This document shows positions 28,595-38,635 of a stretch of 64,000 nt of DNA, piece after piece. The DNA lies in assembly GCA_965222335.1 (NCBI GenBank), contig OZ244944.1, forward strand, positions 434,001 to 498,000, given 5' to 3'. The position numbers and the translations under genes were made by a program. The DNA is from G965222335 sp965222335 (lineage in GTDB: Bacteria; Pseudomonadota; Gammaproteobacteria; Pseudomonadales; Halieaceae). Position 1 is the first letter of the stretch, and each line of letters opens with the position of its first letter. The notes beneath the pieces were generated by a model, which had not been told where the DNA came from, did not search any database, and saw nothing but the letters and a program-made list of their open reading frames with translations.

Positions 28595-28662
28595 GCTCCA
28601 CGCGCGGGCCATTACTCGATATACTCCGCCGCTGACTCAGCTCACCGGCACCGGGAGATATC

Positions 28663-31269
28663 ATGGCCAAACGCGTATACCTGTTTAACGAGGGCAGCAA
28701 GGACGACCGCGACCTGCTCGGTGGCAAGGGTGCCAACCTCTGCGAAATGACCGCCCTGGGCCTGCCGGTGCCCTTCGGCTTCATTATTACCACTCCCACC
28801 TGCCGCGACTTCTTCGAGGCCGGCAACAAGCTGCCGCCGCTACTGGAGCAGGAGTACCGGGTGGCCCTGGACCTGGTCGAGAAGAAGATGGGCGCCCGCT
28901 TCGGGGACCCGGAAAACCCGCTGCTGTTTTCCGTGCGCTCCGGGGCACCGGTCTCCATGCCCGGCATGATGAACACGATTCTCAACCTCGGCCTGAACGA
29001 CGAGATCACCGAGGGCCTGGCCCGCAAGACCGGCAACCCCCGCTTTGCCTACGACAGCTACCGCCGCTTTATCCAGATGTTCGCCGATGTGGTGCTGGAT
29101 GCCGATGGCGAGCAGTTCGAGCACGAGATCGAGAAGTACAAGGCCGCCCACGGCAAGACCCTGGACACGGAAATGAGTGCCGAGGACTGGCAGGAGATCA
29201 TTCGCATCTACAAGACGCTGGTGAACTTCCCGGAGGACCCCTTCGAGCAGCTGAAGCTGGCTGTGGAAGCGGTATTCCTGTCCTGGCATACCCCGCGCGC
29301 CTACGTTTACCGGGAGATGAACAACATCCCCGAGACCCTGGGCACCGCGGTCAATGTGCAGGCCATGGTCTTCGGCAATTTCGGCGATGACTCCGGCTCG
29401 GGGGTCGCCTTCACCCGCAACCCTTCCACCGGTGAAAACACCTTCTTCGGCGAATTTCTGTTCAACGCCGCGGGCGAGGATGTGGTTGCCGGGATTCGCA
29501 CCCCGCTGCCGGTATCGGCCCTGCAGGACAAACTACCGGACGTCTACGACGAACTGTTCAAGACCCAGGCCCTGCTGGAGAAGCACTATCGCGATATGCA
29601 GGACCTGGAATTCACGGTCCAGGAAGGCCGCTTCTACATGCTGCAGACCCGCAGCGGCAAGCGCACTGGCCGCGCCTCGGTCAAGATCGCAGTGGACATG
29701 GTCCGCGAGGGCCTGATCACCGAGAGCGAGGCGCTGCTGCGGGTATCGCCCGAACACGTGGAGGCTTTCCTGCACCCCATGGTCGACCCGCAGGCGAAGA
29801 CCGACGTCGTCGCCAGCGGCCTGCCCGCCAGCCCGGGTGGCGCCACCGGCAGGGTGGTGTTCTCGGCAGAGGAAGCGGTCACCGTCGCCGCCGAGGGCCA
29901 CAGCGTGGTCCTGGTGCGCCGCGAAACCACGCCGGAGGACATCCACGGCATGAAGGTCGCCGCCGGCATCCTGACCGAGCTGGGGGGGATGACCTCCCAC
30001 GCGGCGGTGGTCGCACGCGGCATGGGCGTCTGTGCCATCACCGGCTGCAACGGGCTCAAGATCAACTACGCCGAGGGCACCGCAACGACCTCCGGGGGCA
30101 CCGTGATCCACCGCGGCGACGTCATCACCCTGGACGGCACTGCCGGCGACGTCATGCTGGGGGACATCCCCAAGACCGAGGCCAGCTCCAACGACGATTT
30201 CCAGACCCTGCTGTCCTGGGCCGACAAGCACCGGACCCTGAAAGTGCGGGCCAACGCGGAGACGCCGGAAGATGCCGCCAAGGCGCGGGAACTCGGCGCC
30301 GAGGGTATCGGGCTGTGCCGCACCGAGCACATGTTCTTCGAGGCGGATCGCATCGACCTGATGCGGGCCATGATCCTGTCCGAGAACCGGGACGAACGCA
30401 TCAGCTACCTCGACCAGCTGTTCAACTTCCAGCGCGATGACATGCTGGCATTGTTCAAGGTGATGGACGGCCTGCCAGTTACCGTGCGCCTGCTGGACCC
30501 GCCCCTGCACGAATTCCTGCCCCATGACGATGACGACATCGAGGCGCTGGCGGAGCGCATCGGCAAACCCGCCGCCAAGATCAGGGAGATTGCCCACGGC
30601 CTGGCGGAAGTAAACCCCATGCTGGGATTCCGCGGCTGCCGGCTCTCGGTGGTCTACCCGGAGATTACCGAAATGCAGGTGCGGGCGATCATCAGCGCCG
30701 CGGTCATGGCCACCGAGGAGGGCTACAAACCGATCCCGGAAATCATGATCCCGCTGGTGATCAACGTGCGTGAAATCCGGCTGATTTCCGCGATTATCGA
30801 CCGCGGCATCCAGGCCGTGCTCAAGGAGAAGCACGTCTCGATACGCTACCGCGTGGGCACCATGATGGAGACGCCGCGCGCCACCCTGGGCGCCGATCGC
30901 CTCGCCGGCGAGGTGGAATTCATGAGCTTTGGCACCAACGACCTGACCCAGATGACCTACGGCTTTTCCCGCGACGACGCCGGCAAGTTCATCCCCCAGT
31001 ACCTGGACAAAAAGCTGATCGAGTCTGACCCCTTTGTCTCCCTGGACCAGCGCGCCGTGGGCCGTCTGATGGAGATGGCGGTGAAGGAAAGCCGGGCCCG
31101 CAAGCCGGGCCTGAAGTATGGCATCTGCGGCGAACACGGTGGCGACCCCCGCTCGATCCAGTTCTGTCACGACCTGGGCCTGGACTACGTGTCCTGCAGT
31201 CCCTTCCGCGTGCCGGTGGCCCGGGTTGCCGCGGCCCAGGCCAAGGTCAAGCGCGAGATGGAGCGCTAG
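28663..31269 (+). CDS. ppdK: Pyruvate, phosphate dikinase
   Basis: Interconverts pyruvate, ATP and phosphate with PEP, AMP and diphosphate. 868 aa, full family length. N-terminal nucleotide-binding domain (LLGGKGANLCEM near residue 18; SVRSGAPVSMPGMM near residue 92), phospho-histidine domain with the swivelling His in GGMTSHAAVVARGMG near residue 445, and the C-terminal PEP-binding TIM barrel with the catalytic Cys in GICGEHGGDPRS near residue 823. GGGAG precedes ATG 28663. It enables gluconeogenesis or reversible PEP formation; a weak -10-like TATACT lies at 28620-28625. Confidence 0.95.
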   Translation: MAKRVYLFNEGSKDDRDLLGGKGANLCEMTALGLPVPFGFIITTPTCRDFFEAGNKLPPLLEQEYRVALDLVEKKMGARFGDPENPLLFSVRSGAPVSMPGMMNTILNLGLNDEITEGLARKTGNPRFAYDSYRRFIQMFADVVLDADGEQFEHEIEKYKAAHGKTLDTEMSAEDWQEIIRIYKTLVNFPEDPFEQLKLAVEAVFLSWHTPRAYVYREMNNIPETLGTAVNVQAMVFGNFGDDSGSGVAFTRNPSTGENTFFGEFLFNAAGEDVVAGIRTPLPVSALQDKLPDVYDELFKTQALLEKHYRDMQDLEFTVQEGRFYMLQTRSGKRTGRASVKIAVDMVREGLITESEALLRVSPEHVEAFLHPMVDPQAKTDVVASGLPASPGGATGRVVFSAEEAVTVAAEGHSVVLVRRETTPEDIHGMKVAAGILTELGGMTSHAAVVARGMGVCAITGCNGLKINYAEGTATTSGGTVIHRGDVITLDGTAGDVMLGDIPKTEASSNDDFQTLLSWADKHRTLKVRANAETPEDAAKARELGAEGIGLCRTEHMFFEADRIDLMRAMILSENRDERISYLDQLFNFQRDDMLALFKVMDGLPVTVRLLDPPLHEFLPHDDDDIEALAERIGKPAAKIREIAHGLAEVNPMLGFRGCRLSVVYPEITEMQVRAIISAAVMATEEGYKPIPEIMIPLVINVREIRLISAIIDRGIQAVLKEKHVSIRYRVGTMMETPRATLGADRLAGEVEFMSFGTNDLTQMTYGFSRDDAGKFIPQYLDKKLIESDPFVSLDQRAVGRLMEMAVKESRARKPGLKYGICGEHGGDPRSIQFCHDLGLDYVSCSPFRVPVARVAAAQAKVKREMER

Positions 31270-31378
31270 CGAACCGTTCACCGGTTGATGCAGGTCCCGG
31301 TTGTACGCCGGCGCCCGCTCGGTAATACTGCAGGCTGAATCGCAACTTGGCGTAGCTAACATAGGAGGCGTGGCGCAG

Positions 31379-31723
31379 ATGGGTACGGAGACAACGTGGC
31401 AGGTATTTGATCTCGCCGAGGTCAAGGAACGGCTCAATGGCGATCAGCTGCAATACCTGGAGTTCCTGAATGTCCCGTCCATGAGCTGCGGGCTGTACTT
31501 CCTGCCCGCCGGCAGCAAGGACATGCAGTCCCACCACGACGACGATGAGCTCTACCTGGTGCTGACCGGACGCGCACGCATGCGCCTCGCCGATAAGGAG
31601 CGCAATATCGGTCCCGGCTCGGTACTCTATGTCAGCGCCACGACCGAACATTCCTTTTTCGAGATCGACGAGGACATGACCCTGCTGGTAATGTTTTCCT
31701 CCACCCCCGCGACCCGCCCCTAG
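31379..31723 (+). CDS. Small single-domain cupin protein
   Basis: 114 aa from ATG 31379, with AGGAGG ten bases upstream. Cupin barrel: motif 1 is SHHDDDELYLVLTGRARM near residue 50 (two His and Glu as metal ligands), motif 2 is GPGSVLYVSATTEHSFF near residue 80 (final His ligand). Probably binds a divalent metal; no specific enzyme activity can be assigned. An upstream in-frame start (31301) would add 26 unconserved residues. Confidence 0.78.
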   Translation: MGTETTWQVFDLAEVKERLNGDQLQYLEFLNVPSMSCGLYFLPAGSKDMQSHHDDDELYLVLTGRARMRLADKERNIGPGSVLYVSATTEHSFFEIDEDMTLLVMFSSTPATRP

Positions 31724-31841
31724 CGAGCAAACCCGGTCAGTCATTCAGCGACCTGATACACACTATCAGCGCCGCAGCCTTAAGTTGCCCGCCCAATACT
31801 GGTAGGGTGCGCCCCTACCGAGCCAGCCTGTGAGAGCCGAC

Positions 31842-33020
31842 ATGAACCGCAGTTTCCACCCCCCCCAGCGTACCCTGATGGGCCCCGGCCCCTCGGATGT
31901 CCCCGCCCGCGTGCTGGGCGCCCTGGCGCGACCGACGCTGGGCCACCTCGACCCCCTGTTCGTCTCCCTGATGGACGAGATAAAGGGCCTGTTGCAGTAC
32001 GCCTTCCAGACTGAGAACGCCCTGACCCTGCCGATCTCGGCACCGGGCTCGGCCGGCATGGAGGCCTGCTTCGTCAACCTGGTCTCCCCGGGAGACAAAG
32101 TGATCGTGTGTCGCAACGGGGTCTTCGGCGGCCGCATGCAGGAAAACGTGGAGCGCTGTGGCGGCGAGGCCATCACGGTCGAGGACGAGTGGGGCACACC
32201 GGTCAGCCTGGACAAGGTCGAGCAGGCGCTCACCGAGCACCCCGACGCCAGCCTCCTCGCCTTCGTCCACGCGGAAACCTCCACCGGGGTGCACAGTGAT
32301 GCGCAGGCCCTGTGTGCACTGGCGCACAGGCACGACGCCCTGGCCATCGTCGATACCGTGACCTCCCTCGCGGGGGTGGAGCTGCGGGTCGACGACTGGG
32401 GTGCGGATGCGGTCTACTCCGGCACCCAGAAGTGTCTCTCCTGTGTGCCGGGCATTTCGCCGGTGACCTTCAGCCCCGCGGCTGTCGCGCGGATCCAGGC
32501 GCGCGAACACCGGGTGCAGAGCTGGTTCCTGGATATGCAGCTGGTGATGGGCTACTGGGGTGGCGACAGCAAGCGCGCCTACCACCACACGGCGCCGGTC
32601 AATGCCATGTACGCCCTGCACGAGTCCCTGCTGATGCTGCAGGAGGAAACCCTGGAAGCAGCCTGGGCGCGCCACCGCTTCAATCACCAGGCGCTGGTCG
32701 CCGGCCTTGAGGCGATGGGCCTGTCCATGGCGGTGGCGCCGGACTGTCGCCTGCCGCAGCTGAACGCGGTCACTATCCCCGAGGGCGTCGATGACGCTGC
32801 CGTGCGCGCCGCCCTGCTCAGCGGCTTTGACCTGGAGATCGGCGCCGGTCTCGGCGCCCTGGCGGGCAAAACCTGGCGCATCGGCTTGATGGGGCACAGC
32901 AGCCGGACGCGCAACGTCCTCGCCTGCTTGACCGCCCTGGAGGCGGTGCTTGCGGACCAGGGCGCGGCGATCAATACCGGCGCAGCGCTACCCGCCGCCC
33001 AGGCCGTACTCGCGGGCTGA
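31842..33020 (+). CDS. Alanine/serine-glyoxylate aminotransferase family protein
   Basis: 392 aa class V PLP aminotransferase. Opening LMGPGPSDVPARVLGAL and APGSAGMEACFVNLV (near residue 70) are typical of alanine-glyoxylate or serine-glyoxylate aminotransferases. The PLP lysine is in SGTQKCLSCVPG near residue 196, and the C-terminal IGLMGHSSRTRNV is the substrate-binding arm. The ATG at 31842 has GAGAG upstream; a GTG four codons earlier is possible. Its 3' end overlaps the convergent hydrolase gene by 33 bp. It probably channels glyoxylate to glycine. Confidence 0.87.
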   Translation: MNRSFHPPQRTLMGPGPSDVPARVLGALARPTLGHLDPLFVSLMDEIKGLLQYAFQTENALTLPISAPGSAGMEACFVNLVSPGDKVIVCRNGVFGGRMQENVERCGGEAITVEDEWGTPVSLDKVEQALTEHPDASLLAFVHAETSTGVHSDAQALCALAHRHDALAIVDTVTSLAGVELRVDDWGADAVYSGTQKCLSCVPGISPVTFSPAAVARIQAREHRVQSWFLDMQLVMGYWGGDSKRAYHHTAPVNAMYALHESLLMLQEETLEAAWARHRFNHQALVAGLEAMGLSMAVAPDCRLPQLNAVTIPEGVDDAAVRAALLSGFDLEIGAGLGALAGKTWRIGLMGHSSRTRNVLACLTALEAVLADQGAAINTGAALPAAQAVLAG

Positions 33021-34028
33021 CAGCCCGTAATTACCGGCCACCATCGCCCAGAGGGTCGCCGTGCGGCCCTCGCTCACATTGCGATGCATATCGTAGCTCA
33101 CGTGGTCCGCGGGCCCGGCGTCGCGGTCGAGGCCGATACTCCACAGCGCATCCACCTCGTTGGGCAGCATGGAATAGCGGATGTCGATCACCCGCTCGGG
33201 ATCGTCGGGGTCCCGGGCCACATAGCCATTGCTGAACCAGCTGAACCGGGCCACGTCCCGCGCCTGCTGTGAACCCGGGTCAAGCCAGGGGAAGTCCCGC
33301 GCCAAATCCAGCCGGGGAATGGATTCACCCGGAAAAACACGGGGTTGCCACCCGGCGCGCACGGCGTCGACATGGAATCGATCCGCTGTCTGGTACACCA
33401 CTTTCCACACCAGGATATTGGCGAAACTCGGTTTCGCTTCCAGCCGCAGGGGGCTGTGCCCCCGGGCCGCGGCGATCTCCCAGCCCATGTCCTCGGCCGC
33501 CTCCCGCTGCCAGATACCCAGGCTCATGTAGGCCAGGCCCCAGGCGAGCGCCCAGCGCGCCAGCACCGGGCGCCGGCGCAGGGCGGCCACCAGGACAAGG
33601 CCCAGCATGGGCAGGGTGAACAGCGGATCGATAATGGAAATGGTGTTCCAGGCAAAGCGCCGGTCGCTGAAGGGCCACAGGAGCATGGTGCCGTAGGTGG
33701 TGCAGGCGTCGAGCAGGGCGTGGGTGGCATACCCGAGACAGCAGAACAGCAGGGTGCGGGAAAAAACCAGTCCGGCGCGGCGCCCGAAGGCGAAGTGCAG
33801 GACCAGGGCGCACAGTAGCCCCCCCAGGGGGATAAACAGCAGCGAGTGGGTGAACTGGCGGTGATACTCCAGAAACAGTAGCGGATCGGTGGCGGAGCGG
33901 ATCAGGACATCGAGGTCCGCGGCCATCCCGGCGCAGAATCCCAGGGCCGCGGCCACCAGCGCCTCGCGACGGCGCGCCGCCCCCAGGGGCACGGAGGCCC
34001 CCAGCACCCCCTGGCTCAGCGGGTCCAT
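32988..34028 (-). CDS. YdjM-like membrane-bound metal-dependent hydrolase
   Basis: 346 aa from ATG 34028 (MDPLSQGVLGASVPLG). Integral membrane protein with several hydrophobic segments in the first 190 residues and the family motif EYHRQFTHSLLF near residue 54 (HRxxTHS), plus ATHALLDACTTYGT near residue 104; these His/Asp residues are thought to bind metal. The C-terminal ~150 residues are a soluble periplasmic or cytoplasmic extension. Activity in the family is poorly known. Convergent with and overlapping the aminotransferase gene. Confidence 0.8.
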   Translation of the reverse strand: MDPLSQGVLGASVPLGAARRREALVAAALGFCAGMAADLDVLIRSATDPLLFLEYHRQFTHSLLFIPLGGLLCALVLHFAFGRRAGLVFSRTLLFCCLGYATHALLDACTTYGTMLLWPFSDRRFAWNTISIIDPLFTLPMLGLVLVAALRRRPVLARWALAWGLAYMSLGIWQREAAEDMGWEIAAARGHSPLRLEAKPSFANILVWKVVYQTADRFHVDAVRAGWQPRVFPGESIPRLDLARDFPWLDPGSQQARDVARFSWFSNGYVARDPDDPERVIDIRYSMLPNEVDALWSIGLDRDAGPADHVSYDMHRNVSEGRTATLWAMVAGNYGLSAREYGLGGG

Positions 34029-34282
34029 GCGCGCCAAACCCGGAAATTGCCGAACCTGAAAGACCGCACACCTGTGCGCAACGCCATCAACTCTCTCCTT
34101 ACACCGCGAGCCCTGCCACGGAGCCACTGACAAAGACTATAAAACGCCGGGGTAACAGGCTACTGTGCCCATGAAACCTGCCGCGGCCAACAGGGTCCAA
34201 TCCCTGAACCCGGGCATAACGGGTACCCGGCCGCCGCAGTATAACCGCGGCGGCCATCGCCAACACCTGACGGAGTGACATT

Positions 34283-34930
34283 ATGATCAACTTACGCTAT
34301 ACCGCGCTGGCGGCAGCGGGCCTGCTGACCCTGAGCGCCTGCACCACCAACCCCTACACCGGTGAACAGCAGGCCAGCAAGGCGGCCACCTACGGCGCCG
34401 GGGCGGCGACGGTCTGCGCCCTTGTGGGCGCTATCGAGTCCGGCAAACGGGCCCGCAACGCGGCCCTGGGCTGCGGCCTGGCTGGCGCCGGCGTCGGCGC
34501 CTACATGGATGTGCAGGAGGCCAAGCTGCGGGAGCAACTACAGGGCACGGGCGTGCAGGTCGCGCGGGACGGGGATAACCTTCGACTGATCATGCCGGGC
34601 AATATTACTTTCCAGACGGACTCCTACAACCTGCGCTCGGATTTTTACCCGGTGCTCAACTCCGTGGGCGAAGTGGTGGCCAAGTACGCCGATACCACCC
34701 TCAAGGTCAGCGGCCACACCGACAGCACCGGCAGCCGCAGCTATAACCAGACCCTTTCCGAGCGCCGTGCCGGCAGCGTGGCCGATTACCTGGCGACCCG
34801 GGGCGTGGATCGCTCGCGCATGCTGGTACAGGGCGTGGGCCAGGACCAGCCGATAGCCGACAACAGCTCCGACCAGGGTCGTGCCCAGAACCGGCGCGTG
34901 GAACTGCAGATCCTGCCGAAGAGTATCTAA
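34283..34930 (+). CDS. OmpA-family outer-membrane lipoprotein (YiaD-like)
   Basis: 215 aa. Lipoprotein signal peptide with lipobox LSAC (Cys20), then a glycine-zipper-like helical stretch (about 37-75) and an OmpA C-terminal peptidoglycan-binding domain about 95-212 with VSGHTDSTGSRSYNQTLS near residue 143 and the terminal QNRRVELQI. It tethers the outer membrane to peptidoglycan. GGAG lies 7 bp before ATG 34283. It converges on tamB, with 21 bp between the stops. Confidence 0.9.
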   Translation: MINLRYTALAAAGLLTLSACTTNPYTGEQQASKAATYGAGAATVCALVGAIESGKRARNAALGCGLAGAGVGAYMDVQEAKLREQLQGTGVQVARDGDNLRLIMPGNITFQTDSYNLRSDFYPVLNSVGEVVAKYADTTLKVSGHTDSTGSRSYNQTLSERRAGSVADYLATRGVDRSRMLVQGVGQDQPIADNSSDQGRAQNRRVELQILPKSI

Positions 34931-34951
34931 GCCAGCGCCGGCCGGCAGAAC

Positions 34952-37900
34952 TCAGTCGATATCGAAGCTGTAATACAGATCGACCGAGTTCTCCAGCCGG
35001 CTTACCACCTCCAGCCACAGCCGCGTCTGCAGGTAAAGGCGTGCGGTGAGCACGTTGACCGGCTCGTACAGCCCGAGGCCATAGGACAGGTAGATCCGCT
35101 CACCGATGTAGCCGCTCACCGTGGCCGCGGTGTCGTCCTCGGAACCCTCGGCACCAAACTCCACATTACTCAGGCCCGGCAGTCTGTTCAGCCCCTCGAC
35201 CACGGCGCTGCGATTGACCAGGCCGGTGCCCAGGGACAGCGCCAGCGCCGTGCCGTCGGCGCCGGCGCCACTGTCCAGACCGCGACCACGCACCAGGTAG
35301 GACAGCGACTCCGCCTGGCTCATAACGGGCTCGGTATAGACCTCCACTATCGGCTCCTCGAGGGTGCCGTTGACCGATACGCCCGCAGTAACCTGCTCCA
35401 GTGGGATCTCCCGCTCGGCACGCAGGTCCAGCTCCGGATTTTCCGGCAGCCCGGCAAAGGAGATTCTTCCCTGCTTGATGTTCAGGCGCTGCCCGTAGGC
35501 CCGCAGTTCACCGCCCACAACGTTGAGATTGCCGAAGAGCTGCGGCGGCTTGCCGGAGGCCTGTTGGAGCTGCAGGTCGCCACCGACAACGACTTCCAGG
35601 TTCTCGCCCAGAACCCGGAACCGATCGTCGATCTGCACCCGTACGTCCACCCGGGTATCAAACGGGCGTGTCTGGGAAAGCACATTGCCCGCGTAATCCA
35701 CCTGCACCACGTCATCGGAGACATCGATACTGCCCTCGGGCAATTGCTCTTGGCGCAGGCTGCCTTCCAGCACGCGCAGTGAGCCGCGCACGCTCACCCT
35801 GGACAGGGAGGCCGCCAGCTGCAGATCGGGGCTCACTACCAGCTCTATCGCCGGCGGATACTCCAGGCGGTTATCCTCCCCCTTGACCCGCAGCTTGAGC
35901 TCGGGCTCGCTGCCCAGTTGCAGGCGCCCGTCGAGATCAATGGGTCCGCCACCCACGCGCGCCCGGCCGTCGATTTCCGCCACGCTACCCGCCAGATCCA
36001 GCACCAGTTCAACCTCGGTCAGGGTCGAGGGGCTGCTGATAATACCGAGGGCACCTTCCCGCCAGGCCAGCTGACCCTCCGCCCGGGGCGCATCGAGTGG
36101 ACCGGACAGGATCCACCGTCCCTCCAGGTAGCCATCCAGCAAAGTTAGCTGTGGCAGGAAGGCCTGCAATGGCGCCAGTTCCAGCGCGCTCAGGGCAAGC
36201 GCCCCGCTGAGTTCGGCGTTGCGGGCCGCGGGCAGGGTAAGGTCCACGCTCATCAGGGTCTGCCCGTCGTGCTCGATAGCGCCCTCCAGCGCCAGGACAC
36301 CCGCCGCGAGATCGCCCCGGACCCAGAAGCGATCCCAGCGATGCCGCGCCGTGCTGCCATCCTGCAGCTGCCGGCTTACCACCGCCTCATTCAGCTGCGC
36401 GCGCAGGCGCGCTTTTACGCCGTCCTGCCCCGACCAGGCAACCTTCACCTCTCCCCCGAGGCTACCGCCCAGCTCGACGACCTGCTCGGTCACCCAGGGC
36501 CGCAGCAGGCTCAAGTCCCCGGCGAGGGCCAGCTGCACCTCGCCGCTGTCGGCGCCAATGCGGCTCTCCTCGGCGCAGAGGCGGTTGCTCCCGGCGTTCC
36601 AGCAGTGGGCAGCCACGGTCAATTGCTGGCTTGAGAACGCGAGGGCCACCGGCGCTCTCAGCTGCCACTGGCCCGCGGGCGTCTGCAGGTCGGCCGGAGC
36701 CAGGCTGCCGCGCCAGCCGCCCGCCACGGGCTGCAGCTCGGCGGCGATCTCGCCCGCGATATCGCCGCTGCTCGACAGGCGCACGCTGCGCCCCTGCTGG
36801 TCGCCCCCCAGGACGATCTGCACCTGCGGCATGAAGAGCGATTCGCTTTGCACACCCACCAGGGTAAGCTCGCCCGTCGACGCTTCCTGTTCCAGCGCAC
36901 CCTCACCGACCAGGCTCAATTGCTCTATCCGCCAGCCCTGGAATTGCAGACCCTCGCCACTGCCCTCCACACTGACCGCACCGCGTCCGGTGTCCAGCTC
37001 TCCTTGTATGGTGAGCTGTCCGCTGGCACCCCGTTGCCAGCGGCCGAGGTCGCTCACCTCCAGATTCCAGTCCAGCAAGTCCGCTCGCGTGCCCTCACGC
37101 AGCCTGCCGCGGGCGCCGTTGAGGCTGAAATCCAGCGCGCCCCCGCGCAGCCATTGGCCCTCACTGAGGGCCAGGCGACCACTGGCACTGGCGGGCAGAC
37201 CATTCACCTCGCCCTCCAGGTCCAGCTCCCGCAGGGACGCCGACCAGCTGTCATCACGCCAGGCAAACTGCAGATCCAGCGCACCCGCGACCCGCCCGAA
37301 CAGGTACTCGCTGACCTCCGGCAGAGTCAGGCCCGGCGAAGCCAGCTGCAGGGCTGCCTCCAGCCCTTCCTGATAGGCGAGGCTGCCGGAGGCAAGCAGG
37401 CTGGATCCATCGGCGCCGGCCTCCGCCAGGCTGAGGGAGGTCACCGCCAGGCGGCCATCACCGTGGTCTGCGTCCAGGTTGACCGCCAGTTCCTCGTAGC
37501 CCATACCGGACAGCGCACCGTCCAGCTGCAGTGACTGCCGCTCGAGGTCGCCGCTGGCGGACGCGCGCCAGGGCGATTGCAGCGAGACGGCCGGTGCATC
37601 CGCAGGCAGGGTCAAGAGCTCGGCCAGGGCCAGGGATTCGCCCCACCTGGACTCCAGCTCGGCGCTGAAGGGCAGATCGGGGTGCAACAGCTTGCCGCTG
37701 GCCTGCAAGGAGAGCGCCGGCGTCCCGGGCAGTTCCAGGGCTGCCTCCAACTGCCCCAGGTCCCCCTCAAGGGTAAGGCTGAAATCACGCTGCTGGAGCA
37801 CGGGCCACGCCAGCGCCGTGTCGTGAGTCCCCGTAAGCTGAGCGCTCAGGGCGTAGTCACCGTCCAGCACCACCGCGGCCTCGCCCGCCAGCTGGCCCCA

Positions 37901-38635
37901 GCCCGGCCGCTGTGCTGCGAAGCGCTCAATCTGCAGACGGTGGCCCTGCCAGCGACCGTCCAGGCTCAGCACCTCAAGCGCATCATCACTATCCCCCACC
38001 GACCAGCCCGGACGCCGCAACTCAAGCCCCTCAACTGCCAGCGCAAAAGGCAACCACACCGGCGGTAAGGCGGTGGTCGCGGTCGACGGTTGCGCATCGG
38101 GCGTCAGGTTCAGGCGCGGTGATTCGATTCGGGCATCGCGGATAGCAATGCCCCCGCTCTCCACCCTCACCGAGGCCCCCATCGGGCCCTGCGTCCAGCT
38201 GCCGCCCGGCCAGCTGACCGTGGTCCCCTGCACCTGTAGCGCCGGTGCCAGCACCCGCACCGGGAGCTGCAGCGGTATGTTTGCGGAGACCCTGCCTGCA
38301 TCGGCCTCCGGCTCGCCGCCGGCGTCGTCGACCGCCACCTCGAGTTGCTCAATGGTGAGCTGGCGCAGGCAGAACAGGCTCTCCCAGAGACAGGCGGGAT
38401 CCAGTTCCGCGGCCACACCCTGCAAGCGCAGGCTGACGCCATCCGTCACCAGTTCCAGCTGATGCAGGCGGAAGGCGCCGAACAGGCGGCCGCCGGCGAA
38501 ATCGACCTGCACCGGGGTAAACTGGCTCAGGCCCTGACTCAGCCAGCGGCTGCCCCCCTCGGTAAACGGCAGGGAACCCAACAGCAGGACGGGCAGCGCC
38601 AGCAGGCACAGGAGGACGGTGGCGAGACGCTTCAA
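34952..38635 (-). CDS. tamB: Translocation and assembly module subunit TamB
   Basis: Large AsmA-like bridge protein linking inner and outer membranes; works with TamA in outer-membrane protein and phospholipid transport. 1227 aa if started at the TTG at 38635, which overlaps the tamA stop (TTGA) and gives the expected LKRLATVLLCLLALPVLLLG membrane anchor at the N-terminus. A GTG at 38668 is in frame but has no ribosome-binding site and would add 11 residues. The middle is repetitive beta-groove sequence; the C-terminal ~350 residues (VRGSLRVLEGSLR, IKQGRISFAGLPENPELD) are the conserved TamB domain ending at the terminal strands. Confidence 0.9.
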   Translation of the reverse strand: MKRLATVLLCLLALPVLLLGSLPFTEGGSRWLSQGLSQFTPVQVDFAGGRLFGAFRLHQLELVTDGVSLRLQGVAAELDPACLWESLFCLRQLTIEQLEVAVDDAGGEPEADAGRVSANIPLQLPVRVLAPALQVQGTTVSWPGGSWTQGPMGASVRVESGGIAIRDARIESPRLNLTPDAQPSTATTALPPVWLPFALAVEGLELRRPGWSVGDSDDALEVLSLDGRWQGHRLQIERFAAQRPGWGQLAGEAAVVLDGDYALSAQLTGTHDTALAWPVLQQRDFSLTLEGDLGQLEAALELPGTPALSLQASGKLLHPDLPFSAELESRWGESLALAELLTLPADAPAVSLQSPWRASASGDLERQSLQLDGALSGMGYEELAVNLDADHGDGRLAVTSLSLAEAGADGSSLLASGSLAYQEGLEAALQLASPGLTLPEVSEYLFGRVAGALDLQFAWRDDSWSASLRELDLEGEVNGLPASASGRLALSEGQWLRGGALDFSLNGARGRLREGTRADLLDWNLEVSDLGRWQRGASGQLTIQGELDTGRGAVSVEGSGEGLQFQGWRIEQLSLVGEGALEQEASTGELTLVGVQSESLFMPQVQIVLGGDQQGRSVRLSSSGDIAGEIAAELQPVAGGWRGSLAPADLQTPAGQWQLRAPVALAFSSQQLTVAAHCWNAGSNRLCAEESRIGADSGEVQLALAGDLSLLRPWVTEQVVELGGSLGGEVKVAWSGQDGVKARLRAQLNEAVVSRQLQDGSTARHRWDRFWVRGDLAAGVLALEGAIEHDGQTLMSVDLTLPAARNAELSGALALSALELAPLQAFLPQLTLLDGYLEGRWILSGPLDAPRAEGQLAWREGALGIISSPSTLTEVELVLDLAGSVAEIDGRARVGGGPIDLDGRLQLGSEPELKLRVKGEDNRLEYPPAIELVVSPDLQLAASLSRVSVRGSLRVLEGSLRQEQLPEGSIDVSDDVVQVDYAGNVLSQTRPFDTRVDVRVQIDDRFRVLGENLEVVVGGDLQLQQASGKPPQLFGNLNVVGGELRAYGQRLNIKQGRISFAGLPENPELDLRAEREIPLEQVTAGVSVNGTLEEPIVEVYTEPVMSQAESLSYLVRGRGLDSGAGADGTALALSLGTGLVNRSAVVEGLNRLPGLSNVEFGAEGSEDDTAATVSGYIGERIYLSYGLGLYEPVNVLTARLYLQTRLWLEVVSRLENSVDLYYSFDID

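Noticed and set aside
31272..31286. AACCG/CGGTT hairpin after ppdK as a terminator
   Set aside because: Only a 5-bp stem and no T-run follows.
29533..31437. 634-codon minus-strand open frame
   Set aside because: Antisense to ppdK, which is complete and motif-rich on the plus strand.
34218..34227. CGGGTACCCG palindrome before the OmpA-like gene
   Set aside because: Short, GC-rich and likely to arise by chance; no promoter positioned around it.
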